64,000 bases of DNA from CAYYKD01 sp964471825. GTDB taxonomy: Bacteria; Spirochaetota; GWE2-31-10; CAYYKD01. Positions 9,392 to 17,606 of this stretch are shown here, in pieces. The stretch covers positions 1-64,000 of the forward strand of contig CAYYKD010000003.1 in assembly GCA_964471825.1 (NCBI GenBank), in the 5' to 3' direction. A model generated the notes under the pieces. That model saw only the letters and a list, made by a program, of their open reading frames with translations. It searched no databases and was not told the origin of the DNA. Numbering within the stretch: position 1 is the stretch's first letter; every line of letters starts with the position of its first letter. The position numbers and the translations under genes were made by a program.

Positions 9392-9886
9392 TTAAATTTT
9401 CTTTACATATATGATTTTGTTATCATTATAGTCATAGAAATTTGTTATCTCTGCAGATTTGTCATATCTGCATTTTTCATAGAATGCCCTGGTTGATTGG
9501 TACTGCTCTTTTGATGAGGTCTCAACAAAGATCTGTTTTCCTCCATCTATCCTTATTAAGTTCTCTGTTGCATTCAACAATTCCCTGCCGATACCACGAC
9601 CTTGATATTGATCAGATACAGCTATCCAATAAAGATCGTAACTAATCTTAGTGCATGGTATTAATCCGTAGCATGAGTAACCAACAGTCTCATTATTGCA
9701 GTCAGCAAAGATAAAATTATACCCGCTTTTTTTACCTTTGTGAAGATACTCCTCAATAAGCTCGACTGCCACCTCAATCTCATCGTTGTCAAAATATCCG
9801 GTAGAGACAACTATATTTCTAATATTTTCAATGTCCTCTCTATGAACATCATACCTTAAAGTTACAGCATTACTATTATCTTTCAA
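9392..9886 (-). CDS. GNAT-family N-acetyltransferase
   Basis: A 164-residue GCN5-related acetyltransferase, which transfers an acetyl group from acetyl-CoA to an amine. The acetyl-CoA pyrophosphate loop is visible as DQYQGRGIGRELL (about residues 91-103), preceded by the beta-4 strand YWIAV. The start is TTG at 9884-9886, chosen because GGGAGGT sits five to six bases before it. It is the fifth gene of the lysine aminomutase cluster, 47 bases after the second ATP-grasp gene. An acetyltransferase (AblB) next to a lysine aminomutase (AblA) makes N-acetyl-beta-lysine in methanogens. This protein is shorter than AblB and not obviously its homologue, so acetylation of beta-lysine or of a ligase product is only an inference. 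Confidence 0.8.
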   Translation of the reverse strand: MKDNSNAVTLRYDVHREDIENIRNIVVSTGYFDNDEIEVAVELIEEYLHKGKKSGYNFIFADCNNETVGYSCYGLIPCTKISYDLYWIAVSDQYQGRGIGRELLNATENLIRIDGGKQIFVETSSKEQYQSTRAFYEKCRYDKSAEITNFYDYNDNKIIYVKKI

Positions 9887-9933
9887 AACTACCTCCCGCT
9901 AACTTAGAGTTTATTATTCTGTTTTATTCTGTT

Positions 9934-10911
9934 TTAAAATTTTGTTTTATTAATAGTCTCATTAATTATTATATTGACCATCTTATCATATGATAGACCT
10001 AATTCTTTACAGGCCGCAAAAAATCCGCCATCAGGCGAGAGGCACGGGTTAGCGTTTATCTCGAGCAGGTAGACTTTTCCATCGGTAGAATACCGGTAAT
10101 CAAACCTAACGAAGCTTGATATGTTAAATTTATCTATCAGTAAGTCAGATGCAGAATTAATTCTTGATTTGATATGGCAATTTGGATCCTCGAAGTCAAA
10201 GCATCTAACAGTTGAGTGATACTCGTGTGAGTATTCATCCCACTTTGCTTTATAGTCAATAATATTGGGAGTGTCAGATTGGTAATTTTTAAACACCATC
10301 TCAGCAAATGGCAGGGTCATACCGCCAATAACGCCAACATTGAATTCTCGGCCACATATAAATTCTTCTGCAAAAAACTCGACCCCATATTGCTCCCTTT
10401 TATTCTTCAAGATGTTAAGGATGGCACTTTTCGTAGTCATAGTCATAACCGAATCACTATCAATCCCAAAAGAACCGTGCATAGATACAGGTTTTATAAT
10501 TACTTTACTTAGACGATCTATTTCTTCAGACTCATCTTGCTCAGATATATAGCCGGGGACAGAGATCAACAAGCTTGAAATGTTTTTAAAGAGGTGTTTA
10601 GTTTTAATCTTATCATTGGTCTTGGTAAAGAAGTCGCTGCCTGCACCTGTAAACATTACCCCGATTTTTTCAAGCATAAGGGGGACGAGAGAAATATATC
10701 TTTCGTCCTCAACCAGATTAAAAACGATGTAGGGCTTTGTAGATTTGATTTTTTTAGCCGTAGTTGAAATGCTTTCATAAAACAATATTTCAGTTATGTA
10801 TCCTAGATTTTTTAGCGAGGATTCTATAGCCTTAACCTGGACAAGCGTGTCTAGTTCGTCCTCTCTGGGATTTTCAGAGATTGCATCAGTAAGGATCAAT
10901 ATTTTTTTCAT
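9934..10911 (-). CDS. ATP-grasp ligase of the D-Ala-D-Ala ligase type (second copy)
   Basis: A 325-residue ATP-grasp enzyme, the class that joins a carboxylate to an amine through an acyl phosphate. Visible landmarks are the ATP-binding lysine strand VIIKPVSMHGSFGI, the EEFICGREFNVGVIGG segment and the magnesium-binding end VYLLEINANPCLSPDGGFF. It is homologous to, but clearly diverged from, the neighbouring copy. It overlaps that gene by ATGA, so the two are made together and could form a heteromer or act in sequence. It is unlikely to be the housekeeping Ddl because of its divergence and context; the substrates are unknown. Confidence 0.85.
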   Translation of the reverse strand: MKKILILTDAISENPREDELDTLVQVKAIESSLKNLGYITEILFYESISTTAKKIKSTKPYIVFNLVEDERYISLVPLMLEKIGVMFTGAGSDFFTKTNDKIKTKHLFKNISSLLISVPGYISEQDESEEIDRLSKVIIKPVSMHGSFGIDSDSVMTMTTKSAILNILKNKREQYGVEFFAEEFICGREFNVGVIGGMTLPFAEMVFKNYQSDTPNIIDYKAKWDEYSHEYHSTVRCFDFEDPNCHIKSRINSASDLLIDKFNISSFVRFDYRYSTDGKVYLLEINANPCLSPDGGFFAACKELGLSYDKMVNIIINETINKTKF

Positions 10912-11921
10912 AGAACAGACTTCAATCGTGAGGTTTCATTAATTTCAGATCGTTTCATTACAGAATCAATTATCCGCCCTATAAGATCATTATAATCACG
11001 CCCGAGTTTTGACCACAAAATTGGAAGGTCCGAGTGTGTCGGATGAATACCTGCAAGTGGATTAACCTCTATAAATGAGAGTTTTCCATCCTCATCCATC
11101 ATAAAATCTAATCGGCCGGCATCTCTACACTCAAGCAGATTCCATATACCTAACGAGAGTTCACCGAGTTTGCTGTTCAACTTATCGTCAACGAGAAGTC
11201 TATATTCAACCAGCTCTTCACACCGTTCTTTATTAATATAGGAATATGCGTTTTTTTCAGCAGATTCATTTAGTATAATCTCAAGTGCTCCCAGATACTC
11301 TGCATCTTTTCCTGTCCCAAGTACACCTGTTGTAAACTCCCTGCCCGTACAGAATCTCTCTGCTAGAACAGGCTGCTTGTACTTCTTGAGAAGTGTTGTT
11401 GCTACTGCGGTTAGTTCATCCTGTGAGTTGACCTTTGAGTTTTCCGATACACCCTTACTTGTCCCCTCTGCTACAGGCTTCAGGAATACCGGAAATTTCA
11501 ATTTAACACAGGCAATCTCATCAACATTATTAATCAAATAAAAATCAGGCGTCCTAAAACCGGCATTTTTTACTACAACTTTTGTAAGGTCTTTTTTTAA
11601 AGAGAGTGCCATTATCAGCGGATCTGAGAATGTATAGGGTATATTGTAGGCATCAAGTAATGCAGGAACCTGTGCCTCTCTTGAATATTTTCCATGTAAT
11701 CCCTCGCAGATATTAAATACCATATCCCACTTTTTTCCGGAGTTTAATGCAGCAACCAGTTGTTTAATATTTCCAATTCTTTCGGGAATGTGACCATTTG
11801 CTCTAACAGCCTCCTCCAGTGCTTCAATTGTTGACTCTCGATCAAATTCGGCAGTCTCCTCTTCGCTGTATCCTTCTTTAAGATAGTGATCTCTTAAATC
11901 ATATGTTAGTCCGATTTTCAT
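10908..11921 (-). CDS. ATP-grasp ligase of the D-Ala-D-Ala ligase type (first copy)
   Basis: A 337-residue ATP-grasp protein. The N-terminal domain holds MVFNICEGLHGKYSREAQVP, the equivalent of the Ddl segment with EG and the bound first amino acid. The central ATP site has FPVFLKPVAEGTSKGV, and the C-terminal metal site has CRDAGRLDFMMDEDGKLSFI followed by EVNPLAGIHPTHSDLP. It therefore keeps the RxDF and ExNPxxG landmarks of dipeptide ligases. Its start lies inside the end of the YkgJ-type gene (23-base overlap), with AAGGAAGG upstream. The pair of ligases beside a lysine 2,3-aminomutase suggests a peptide-like conjugate of beta-lysine, which is an inference. Confidence 0.85.
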   Translation of the reverse strand: MKIGLTYDLRDHYLKEGYSEEETAEFDRESTIEALEEAVRANGHIPERIGNIKQLVAALNSGKKWDMVFNICEGLHGKYSREAQVPALLDAYNIPYTFSDPLIMALSLKKDLTKVVVKNAGFRTPDFYLINNVDEIACVKLKFPVFLKPVAEGTSKGVSENSKVNSQDELTAVATTLLKKYKQPVLAERFCTGREFTTGVLGTGKDAEYLGALEIILNESAEKNAYSYINKERCEELVEYRLLVDDKLNSKLGELSLGIWNLLECRDAGRLDFMMDEDGKLSFIEVNPLAGIHPTHSDLPILWSKLGRDYNDLIGRIIDSVMKRSEINETSRLKSVL

Positions 11922-12420
11922 TATATATATTACCTTCCTTTAGTTCTTTGTAAAATTGAGCTCTCCATTGATCTGCCATAGTTTTATCAACTCCAAGATT
12001 TTCTCTAAGCCACCTATCATCATTAATAACTATTCCTGAAGGGCATTTGTAAGGGTCCAATTCTAAAATTTTTTCTTCATTATAGTAGAATGGATAGATT
12101 CGACATATAACCGGTCTCATCTCCAATTCGAGTTTACAGCCGGCATCTCCTAAGAATACACAGTTTCCATGTTGATTTTTTTTCATTAGCTGCATTTTTC
12201 TATCAGAGTCAAGCGTGTAACTATCCCAGTTTGGATCCTCATCCTGACCATAATCATAGTCGGCAGGAAATCTCCTCTCATAGAATCCACCGATTTTAAC
12301 TGCTATTTTTTCAGTTATTTCTAATGGGGCAATTCGTTTGATATCATTGTCAGTTAATATTATATCGCTACCCTGGCAGCAGGTTTTCTGCAGAGATGCA
12401 CAGTTTGAACATATACTCAC
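11899..12420 (-). CDS. YkgJ-family cysteine-cluster protein
   Basis: A 173-residue protein of the YkgJ/UPF0153 metal-binding family. The Cys pattern is visible: CSNC and TCC near the N-terminus, then NCVFL, GCKLE, RPVICRIYPF and KCPSG. The family is thought to bind zinc or an iron-sulfur cluster, and its biochemical role is unknown. The GTG start is preceded by AAGGAG at normal spacing. It lies 18 bases after the aminomutase gene and overlaps the first ATP-grasp gene. Membership of such a tight operon suggests a job in the same pathway, for example metal delivery or a redox or modification step. Confidence 0.85.
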   Translation of the reverse strand: MSICSNCASLQKTCCQGSDIILTDNDIKRIAPLEITEKIAVKIGGFYERRFPADYDYGQDEDPNWDSYTLDSDRKMQLMKKNQHGNCVFLGDAGCKLELEMRPVICRIYPFYYNEEKILELDPYKCPSGIVINDDRWLRENLGVDKTMADQWRAQFYKELKEGNIYNENRTNI

Positions 12421-12438
12421 AACTTACTCCTTATATAT

Positions 12439-13695
12439 CTATCTGTCATAGTATTTATATGTATTGTTTTCATAGTTCCGTAAAATAATGTTACCATTCT
12501 CGTCGTTAGGAAGACGATAGTTCGGGATAACCGGAATCTTGCCTCCCCCACCGGGTGCGTCTATAACAAAATGTGGTACAGCATATCCGCTTGTCCATCC
12601 CCTAAGACTCTCAATTATTTCAACACCCTTACTCACAGGTGTTTTAAAGTGTGCAGAGCCAATAATGGGGTCGCATTGATATAGATAATAGGGCCTTACT
12701 CTAATTGTTAATAACTTATGATACAATTCCTTTAGAATCTCCGGACTATCATTAATATCTTTAAGCAATACAGTCTGTGAACCAAGCGGAAAACCATTGT
12801 CAGCCAAAATTGAACAGGCTTCCCTCACTTCATCCGTAATTTCGTCAGGATGAGTAAAGTGAATACTAAAATAAACAGGATTGTATTTTTTAATCATCTT
12901 TGCAAGTTTCTTAGTTATTCTCATTGGCATAACAACAGGGACCTTTGTTCCAATCCTAATCATCTCTACATGTGGTATTGATTTTAAATTAGATAGAATA
13001 TACTCAAGAGAAACACTAGGTAAGGTTAGCGGGTCTCCACCTGAAATAACGACATCTCTAACTTCCGGATGGTTTCTTATATATTCGAAGGCGGCATCCC
13101 ATCTTGAGACTTGTTTTTTTGAAAAATGTTTATTGGAGACAATTCTAGACCTAGTACAGTATCTGCAATTAACGGAACAAAAATTTGTTGCAAGCAGTAA
13201 TACTCTATCCGGATATCTATGAACTATGCAGTGTTCAGATCTATCGTGATCTTCATTTAACGGGTCTATTGATTCTCCTTCAGAGACGATCAATTCACTT
13301 GAAGAAGGGATTACAGTTTTTCGGATTTTTTCTGAGTTGTACGCGATAGATGCATAGTAGGGTGTTATTCTGAATGGCAGTCTTTGTTCGACAAGATTGC
13401 TAAACTCCGGAGAGTTATAAAAGATACGATTAAGGATGCTATAGTCTGTAATAGAATTTTTAATCTGCCAGTGCCAATTATTCCATGATTCACTAGATAA
13501 TCCCGGAAAGAATTTATCAATGAATTCAGAAATTTTCTGTGTTACAGGGAAACGATTAAGACAGTCGTCTTTATTGAAGTTTCTGTAACTGTCTAATAGA
13601 AGATTAATTCTACTACCGGAAGGCTCAGGATCATCTTGTTGAACCTCCGGCGATTGTATTAATGAGGCGGCATCACCTGACTCAATTTGTTCCAT
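12439..13695 (-). CDS. kamA: Radical SAM lysine 2,3-aminomutase
   Basis: This 418-residue enzyme moves the alpha-amino group of L-lysine to give L-beta-lysine, using S-adenosylmethionine, a 4Fe-4S cluster and PLP. The cluster motif CSVNCRYC gives C173, C177 and C180. The PLP lysine is K386 in DAPGGGGK. D342 (YQCD) and D379 (VIDAPGG) match, with exact 37-residue spacing, the two aspartates that bind the lysine side-chain amine in clostridial enzyme (D293, D330). Glutamate 2,3-aminomutase has Lys and Asn there, so lysine is the likely substrate. The ATG follows AAAGGAG. An ATTATA-type minus-strand -10 lies at 13726-13731. It is the first gene of a five- or six-gene operon. Confidence 0.93.
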   Translation of the reverse strand: MEQIESGDAASLIQSPEVQQDDPEPSGSRINLLLDSYRNFNKDDCLNRFPVTQKISEFIDKFFPGLSSESWNNWHWQIKNSITDYSILNRIFYNSPEFSNLVEQRLPFRITPYYASIAYNSEKIRKTVIPSSSELIVSEGESIDPLNEDHDRSEHCIVHRYPDRVLLLATNFCSVNCRYCTRSRIVSNKHFSKKQVSRWDAAFEYIRNHPEVRDVVISGGDPLTLPSVSLEYILSNLKSIPHVEMIRIGTKVPVVMPMRITKKLAKMIKKYNPVYFSIHFTHPDEITDEVREACSILADNGFPLGSQTVLLKDINDSPEILKELYHKLLTIRVRPYYLYQCDPIIGSAHFKTPVSKGVEIIESLRGWTSGYAVPHFVIDAPGGGGKIPVIPNYRLPNDENGNIILRNYENNTYKYYDR

Positions 13696-13973
13696 TTTAG
13701 AACTCCTTTTTATTTAATGCTAATTATTATAATATTAAATATGAAATAGCAATATAAAATAATTTAATAATTAATTAACAAAAAATTTGTACAAGATTTC
13801 TTTAATATTTATAAAAAATAATTGATAAAATGAATTATTATTGATATATTCTTTTTGAAACATTAAATTTTGAGACATTAAATAACGATAATACTTTAAA
13901 GGATAAAAATATTGTTTTTTTTATTTACTTTTATTCTAAATGTTATATAATGATTTTGTAAAAGGATAATGTG

Positions 13974-14510
13974 ATGTTAAGCACAATGAGAATTAAGCTT
14001 TTATTTTTACTTGCTACGGCTATGATAATAGTTTTTTTCGTGTTTTGTAAGAGTGTGGATAATACACCTGAAGAGGTGGTTAATATAAGTTCGTCAAGTT
14101 CATCGCAGTCTAGTGTTATTGTGATTGATATTAAAGAGCCTGAGGACTTATTACGCAGTAAGATTAAAACAGTGTTTGACTCTATTGAGAATATGATACT
14201 TGCAGGAAGCTATAATGAATGGTATGATTCATTGTCTGAGAAGTATAAGTCATATCTGAATAATAAATCAGAGATGACAAGACTATCTGAAACAGCCGGT
14301 TTTTTATATAATAATAAAATAACTCTTACTAGTGCAAAGGACTATTTTGAGCATGTAGTTGTTAAGTCAAGAGCCGGAAAAAAGATGGAATTTGAGGGTT
14401 ATGAGATTATCAATCAGAATACCCTCAAGGTAATGTGTAAACTTGGTAATATACCCGGGTTTTCCTATACTTTTGTGTTGGAAAAAGGTGGATGGCGGGT
14501 TGATATTTAA
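13974..14510 (+). CDS. Putative exported lipoprotein of unknown function
   Basis: A 178-residue protein with a long hydrophobic signal region ending in IVFFVFC, a poor but possible spirochaetal lipobox, followed by an acidic and Ser-rich stretch (SSSSSSQSS). The C-terminal 120 residues are a small alpha+beta domain with an SNTF2-like look (YNEWYDSLSEKYKSYL), but no family is certain. I chose the ATG at 13974 over the GTG three bases earlier because AAGGA lies six to eight bases before it. A TATAAT -10 box is at 13946-13951 with TTTACT 16 bases upstream. The HEAT-repeat gene follows 19 bases later, so they are co-transcribed. Confidence 0.65.
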   Translation: MLSTMRIKLLFLLATAMIIVFFVFCKSVDNTPEEVVNISSSSSSQSSVIVIDIKEPEDLLRSKIKTVFDSIENMILAGSYNEWYDSLSEKYKSYLNNKSEMTRLSETAGFLYNNKITLTSAKDYFEHVVVKSRAGKKMEFEGYEIINQNTLKVMCKLGNIPGFSYTFVLEKGGWRVDI

Positions 14511-14529
14511 TATATTTGAGGAAAAAATT

Positions 14530-15234
14530 ATGTCAAAAAATGTATTGTTATTATTGGTATTTTCTTTTTTTACAGTAATGATGGGTTTTAGTAATGAGAC
14601 TCCGGAACAAAAACTTTTGCGTGAAGCAAAGAGAGAAGAAAGAGAAAGAGCTATAAACATTTACTTTTATCAATCAAGATCGGGCGGTCGGGAAGAAAAG
14701 CTTGATGCTCTTGATAAAATTTTGAATGAATGGGGAAAACTTTTATATACTCAGGAAGACAAGCGACTTGTAGATTTGGCAATTTATCTTGCTGAAGAGG
14801 GAACAGTAAGAAGAGAGTACAGAGATAATATGCTTATTAACAACTACCCTGAGGTAAGAAAGAAAGCATGTATGGTATTAGGAAAATTAGGTGGAGATGG
14901 TGCAAGGGATGCACTGGTTAATATTTTAATTACTGATGAAGATCCTGAAGTAAGGGTAGAAGCATGTAACCAGTTGGCAGCTGTTGGAGATAACTCCAGG
15001 GCAGAAGTTCTAAGAACATTGGTATACATATATAGATCAACTTATAGACCTGAGCCGAGACTTGTTTTAGCATTGATTAATGCCGTAAAGAATGTTGCAA
15101 GAAACAGTGTGTCAGGTTATGTAGATGCAGTATATGTTTTGACAGAAATACAAATGTCAAACTATAATAATCACATAAGAAATGCCGCTAAAGATGCAAT
15201 AGATTATTTAAAAGCACCGCCGGAAAAAAAATAA
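14530..15234 (+). CDS. Exported HEAT-repeat protein
   Basis: A 234-residue secreted protein. The signal peptide (about residues 1-19) is followed by a charged helix and then HEAT-like helical repeats, seen as YPEVRKKACMVLGKLGGDGA and DPEVRVEACNQLAAVGD with the expected spacing. HEAT repeats form a scaffold for protein binding. A frame open further upstream runs through the end of the previous gene. The true start is the ATG at 14530, after GAGGAAA and directly before the signal peptide. It ends just before a bidirectional terminator. Confidence 0.75.
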   Translation: MSKNVLLLLVFSFFTVMMGFSNETPEQKLLREAKREERERAINIYFYQSRSGGREEKLDALDKILNEWGKLLYTQEDKRLVDLAIYLAEEGTVRREYRDNMLINNYPEVRKKACMVLGKLGGDGARDALVNILITDEDPEVRVEACNQLAAVGDNSRAEVLRTLVYIYRSTYRPEPRLVLALINAVKNVARNSVSGYVDAVYVLTEIQMSNYNNHIRNAAKDAIDYLKAPPEKK

Positions 15235-15261
15235 TAAGATACGATTTTAACTATAATATAT

Positions 15262-15313
15262 AAAAGCCTCAGCCTACAGTTAAACAGGTTTAATTGTAGG
15301 TTGAGGCTTTTTT
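15262..15313. terminator. Bidirectional rho-independent terminator
   Basis: AAAAGCCTCAGCCTACA at 15262-15278 pairs with TGTAGGTTGAGGCTTTTTT at 15295-15313, leaving a loop of about 16 bases. A-run and T-run flank the stem, so it can stop both the plus-strand HEAT-repeat operon and minus-strand transcripts approaching from trpA. Confidence 0.85.
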
Positions 15314-15351
15314 AATAAATATGCGGTATTTGAGAACCTCGATAAGTTTAA

Positions 15352-16284
15352 CTAGTTCTTTAAACTCTCGGTTGCTTTTTTTAGTGATAATTGTAAGTCG
15401 CTTTTGGATGCCTTAGTTGATTTTGTATCTGAATTTTTAGTAGATTTTTTAGTGGAGCTTTTGGTAGAACTTTTGTTTGAACTTTTGGAAGAACTACTTT
15501 GTTGTTGTTTTTCTGTTTTAGCCATCTCATCGTCTGTTTTGATAACAGGTTTATCTGTAACTTCCTCGATCACCTTGACAAAATAACTTCCTGCTATTGC
15601 AATATCAGCGTGTCCCTTCAAAGCCTTAATCTGTTCGGAGGATCTAATTCCAAAACCAACTGCAATAGGGAGTTTACATATACTTTTAATCTTTTGAATT
15701 CTTTCGATAGATTGTTCTGTAATATTAGTTATCGCCCCTGTTGTACCCTCTCGTAAAATAGTATATATAAAACCTGTTCCCCTGGAGGACAACTTTTTTA
15801 ATCTCTGATCTGTTGTGGTTGGTGCACATATCATAATATTTTTAATATCGTTGTCTCTGCAATATTTATTAAGGTTTTCGTCGCTCTCTACAGGGATGTC
15901 TGGTATTATGACGCCTGCTCCACCATTATTCTTTACATCCTCGATAAATTTCTGAACACCATATTTATATACGATATTTCCGTAGGTCATAATAAGTACA
16001 GGTATTTCACAGGAAGATGTAATCTTTCTAAGAAGAGCAAACCCGTCCTTTACCTTAAAACCTGATGCCAAGGCTTTATAGCAGGCACCCTCGATAGTCG
16101 GACCGTCTGCAGTAGGGTCTGAAAATGGGATTTGAATTTCCATAAAATCGATCCCACCCTCTACTATACCCATCGCGGCCTGATATGAAGACTCAATATC
16201 CGGGAATCCTGCAATTATATGTCCCATTAAACCTATTCTGCCTTCGTTCCTGATCTGCTCAAGTTTACTATCTATTTTGTTCAT
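15352..16284 (-). CDS. trpA: Tryptophan synthase alpha chain with low-complexity tail
   Basis: TrpA cleaves indole-3-glycerol phosphate to indole, which is channelled to TrpB. The catalytic glutamate and aspartate are in FMEIQIPFSDPTADGPTIEG, and the phosphate-binding GFGI loop is present. The core ends near residue 245. After it come about 60 extra residues rich in Ser, Thr and Lys (repeats like KSSTKSSTKKSTKNSDTK), ending in a short amphipathic segment. Normal TrpA has about 260-270 residues, so this 310-residue protein has an unusual tail, not a fused domain. The start follows GGAGGAGG and lies within the end of trpB (17-base overlap), so the two are coupled. Confidence 0.93.
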   Translation of the reverse strand: MNKIDSKLEQIRNEGRIGLMGHIIAGFPDIESSYQAAMGIVEGGIDFMEIQIPFSDPTADGPTIEGACYKALASGFKVKDGFALLRKITSSCEIPVLIMTYGNIVYKYGVQKFIEDVKNNGGAGVIIPDIPVESDENLNKYCRDNDIKNIMICAPTTTDQRLKKLSSRGTGFIYTILREGTTGAITNITEQSIERIQKIKSICKLPIAVGFGIRSSEQIKALKGHADIAIAGSYFVKVIEEVTDKPVIKTDDEMAKTEKQQQSSSSKSSNKSSTKSSTKKSTKNSDTKSTKASKSDLQLSLKKATESLKN

Positions 16285-17512
16285 CTCTTTTTACCTCCTC
16301 CTTTAAAAAAGAAAACCATTTATCACCGGAGGCATATGGAGCTGTTATAAATATATCCTTGTCACCACGACCTGATACATTTACGACTATAATTTTGTCT
16401 CTGCTAAGAGTTGGTGCAAGTTTTATCGCCTCAGCAAGTGCGTGAGAGGATTCCATTGCAGGTACTATACCTTCATGTTTTGCAAAAAACTTAAAGGCCT
16501 CAATAACCTCATCATCCATTGCCTTTGTAAATTGAATTCTGCCTGTTCCTGCTAAATGTGCAAGCTCCGGGCCGATTCCTGCATAATCTAAACCGGCCGA
16601 GATAGAGTGTGTTTCAATAAGTTGTCCATCCTCATCCTGTAAAAAAAGGGATTTATACCCCTGGACAATCCCGGTTGAACCGGGGCCTGTGATTCTTGCT
16701 GCATTTTGTCCGGGCAAAGGTCCTTTGCCACCGGCCTCAACTCCAATTAGGTTAACTTTTTTATTGTTAATGAATTCAGAAAAAACTCCAATTGAGTTTG
16801 AGCCGCCTCCAACACAGGCAATTATGTAATCAGGATTTCTACCTTTTTGTTTATTGATTTGTTTTTTTACTTCCTTACCGATTACTGACTGAAACTCCTT
16901 AACCATAATAGGGTACGGGGAAGGACCGAGGGCACTACCGAGCAAATAATGCGTGTCAGCTACTCTATTTGTCCATTCTCTTAGTGCTGCGTTTACTGCA
17001 TCTTTTAGAGTCTTTGTTCCGGTCTCAACAGAGGTAACTTTTGCACCAAATAACTCCATCCACATAACATTTGGTCTCTGTCTTGCTATATCAACAGAAC
17101 CCATAAAAACCTCACATTCCAGGCCGAGTCTTGCACAGGCACTAGCTGTTGCAAGACCATGTTGACCTGCTCCTGTTTCTGCAATTATTCTTTTTTTACC
17201 CATCTTTTTAGCAAGCAATGCCTGTCCAATTGCGTTATTGATCTTATGTGCTCCTGTATTTGCAAGTCCCTCGAGTTTGAGGTAAATTTTTGCACCACCC
17301 AGAGCATCAGATGAATTTTTTGCATAGATCAACGGAGTTGGTCTACCGACAAAATTTTTTAGTAAATATTTCAATTCCTGAAGGAATGATTTATCATTAA
17401 TATAAAAATTAAATGCCTCATCTAGTTGATCAAGGTTAGGTTTTAGGATTTCAGCAACAAATCTGCCGCCAAACTCACCGAAGAAGCCGTTCTTGTAGTA
17501 TTCTGTTTTCAA
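16268..17512 (-). CDS. trpB: Tryptophan synthase beta chain
   Basis: TrpB condenses indole with L-serine to L-tryptophan using PLP. The PLP lysine is in GAHKINNAIGQA, the catalytic glutamate in AETGAGQHG, and the Gly-rich phosphate-binding loop in CVGGGSNSIG. The length (about 414) and the sequence fit the main TrpB1 type. A GTG at 17519-17521 lies on top of the AAGGTGG ribosome site, so I place the start at the TTG at 17510-17512, five bases after it. Only trpBA are here; no other trp gene is in the window, so the strain either has the rest elsewhere or salvages indole. Confidence 0.93.
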   Translation of the reverse strand: MKTEYYKNGFFGEFGGRFVAEILKPNLDQLDEAFNFYINDKSFLQELKYLLKNFVGRPTPLIYAKNSSDALGGAKIYLKLEGLANTGAHKINNAIGQALLAKKMGKKRIIAETGAGQHGLATASACARLGLECEVFMGSVDIARQRPNVMWMELFGAKVTSVETGTKTLKDAVNAALREWTNRVADTHYLLGSALGPSPYPIMVKEFQSVIGKEVKKQINKQKGRNPDYIIACVGGGSNSIGVFSEFINNKKVNLIGVEAGGKGPLPGQNAARITGPGSTGIVQGYKSLFLQDEDGQLIETHSISAGLDYAGIGPELAHLAGTGRIQFTKAMDDEVIEAFKFFAKHEGIVPAMESSHALAEAIKLAPTLSRDKIIVVNVSGRGDKDIFITAPYASGDKWFSFLKEEVKRDEQNR

Positions 17513-17544
17513 ATTAACCACCTTTTAGAGACTTGTAAAATATA

Positions 17545-17573
17545 ATTATAGCATTCTCTGATTATTGGAAGAA
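17545..17573 (-). promoter_or_regulatory. Promoter of trpBA
   Basis: On the minus strand, TTCTTC (17568-17573) is followed by a 17-base spacer and a perfect TATAAT (17545-17550). Transcription would start near 17538, leaving a leader of about 25 bases. That is too short for a Trp leader peptide or T-box. Confidence 0.5.
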
Positions 17574-17606
17574 GATATTAAATATCAAAGTTCTATATTG
17601 TATAAT

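Noticed and set aside
12439..13695. EF-P beta-lysylation system (EpmB) as the role of the aminomutase
   Set aside because: EpmB works with EpmA and efp, which are absent here. The protein is full-length KamA type with C-terminal domain, and the neighbours are ATP-grasp ligases.
15404..15756. Plus-strand open frames opposite the end of trpA
   Set aside because: They are mirror frames of the Ser/Thr/Lys-rich tail and core of trpA, with Leu/Val runs typical of antisense low-complexity sequence and no ribosome site.
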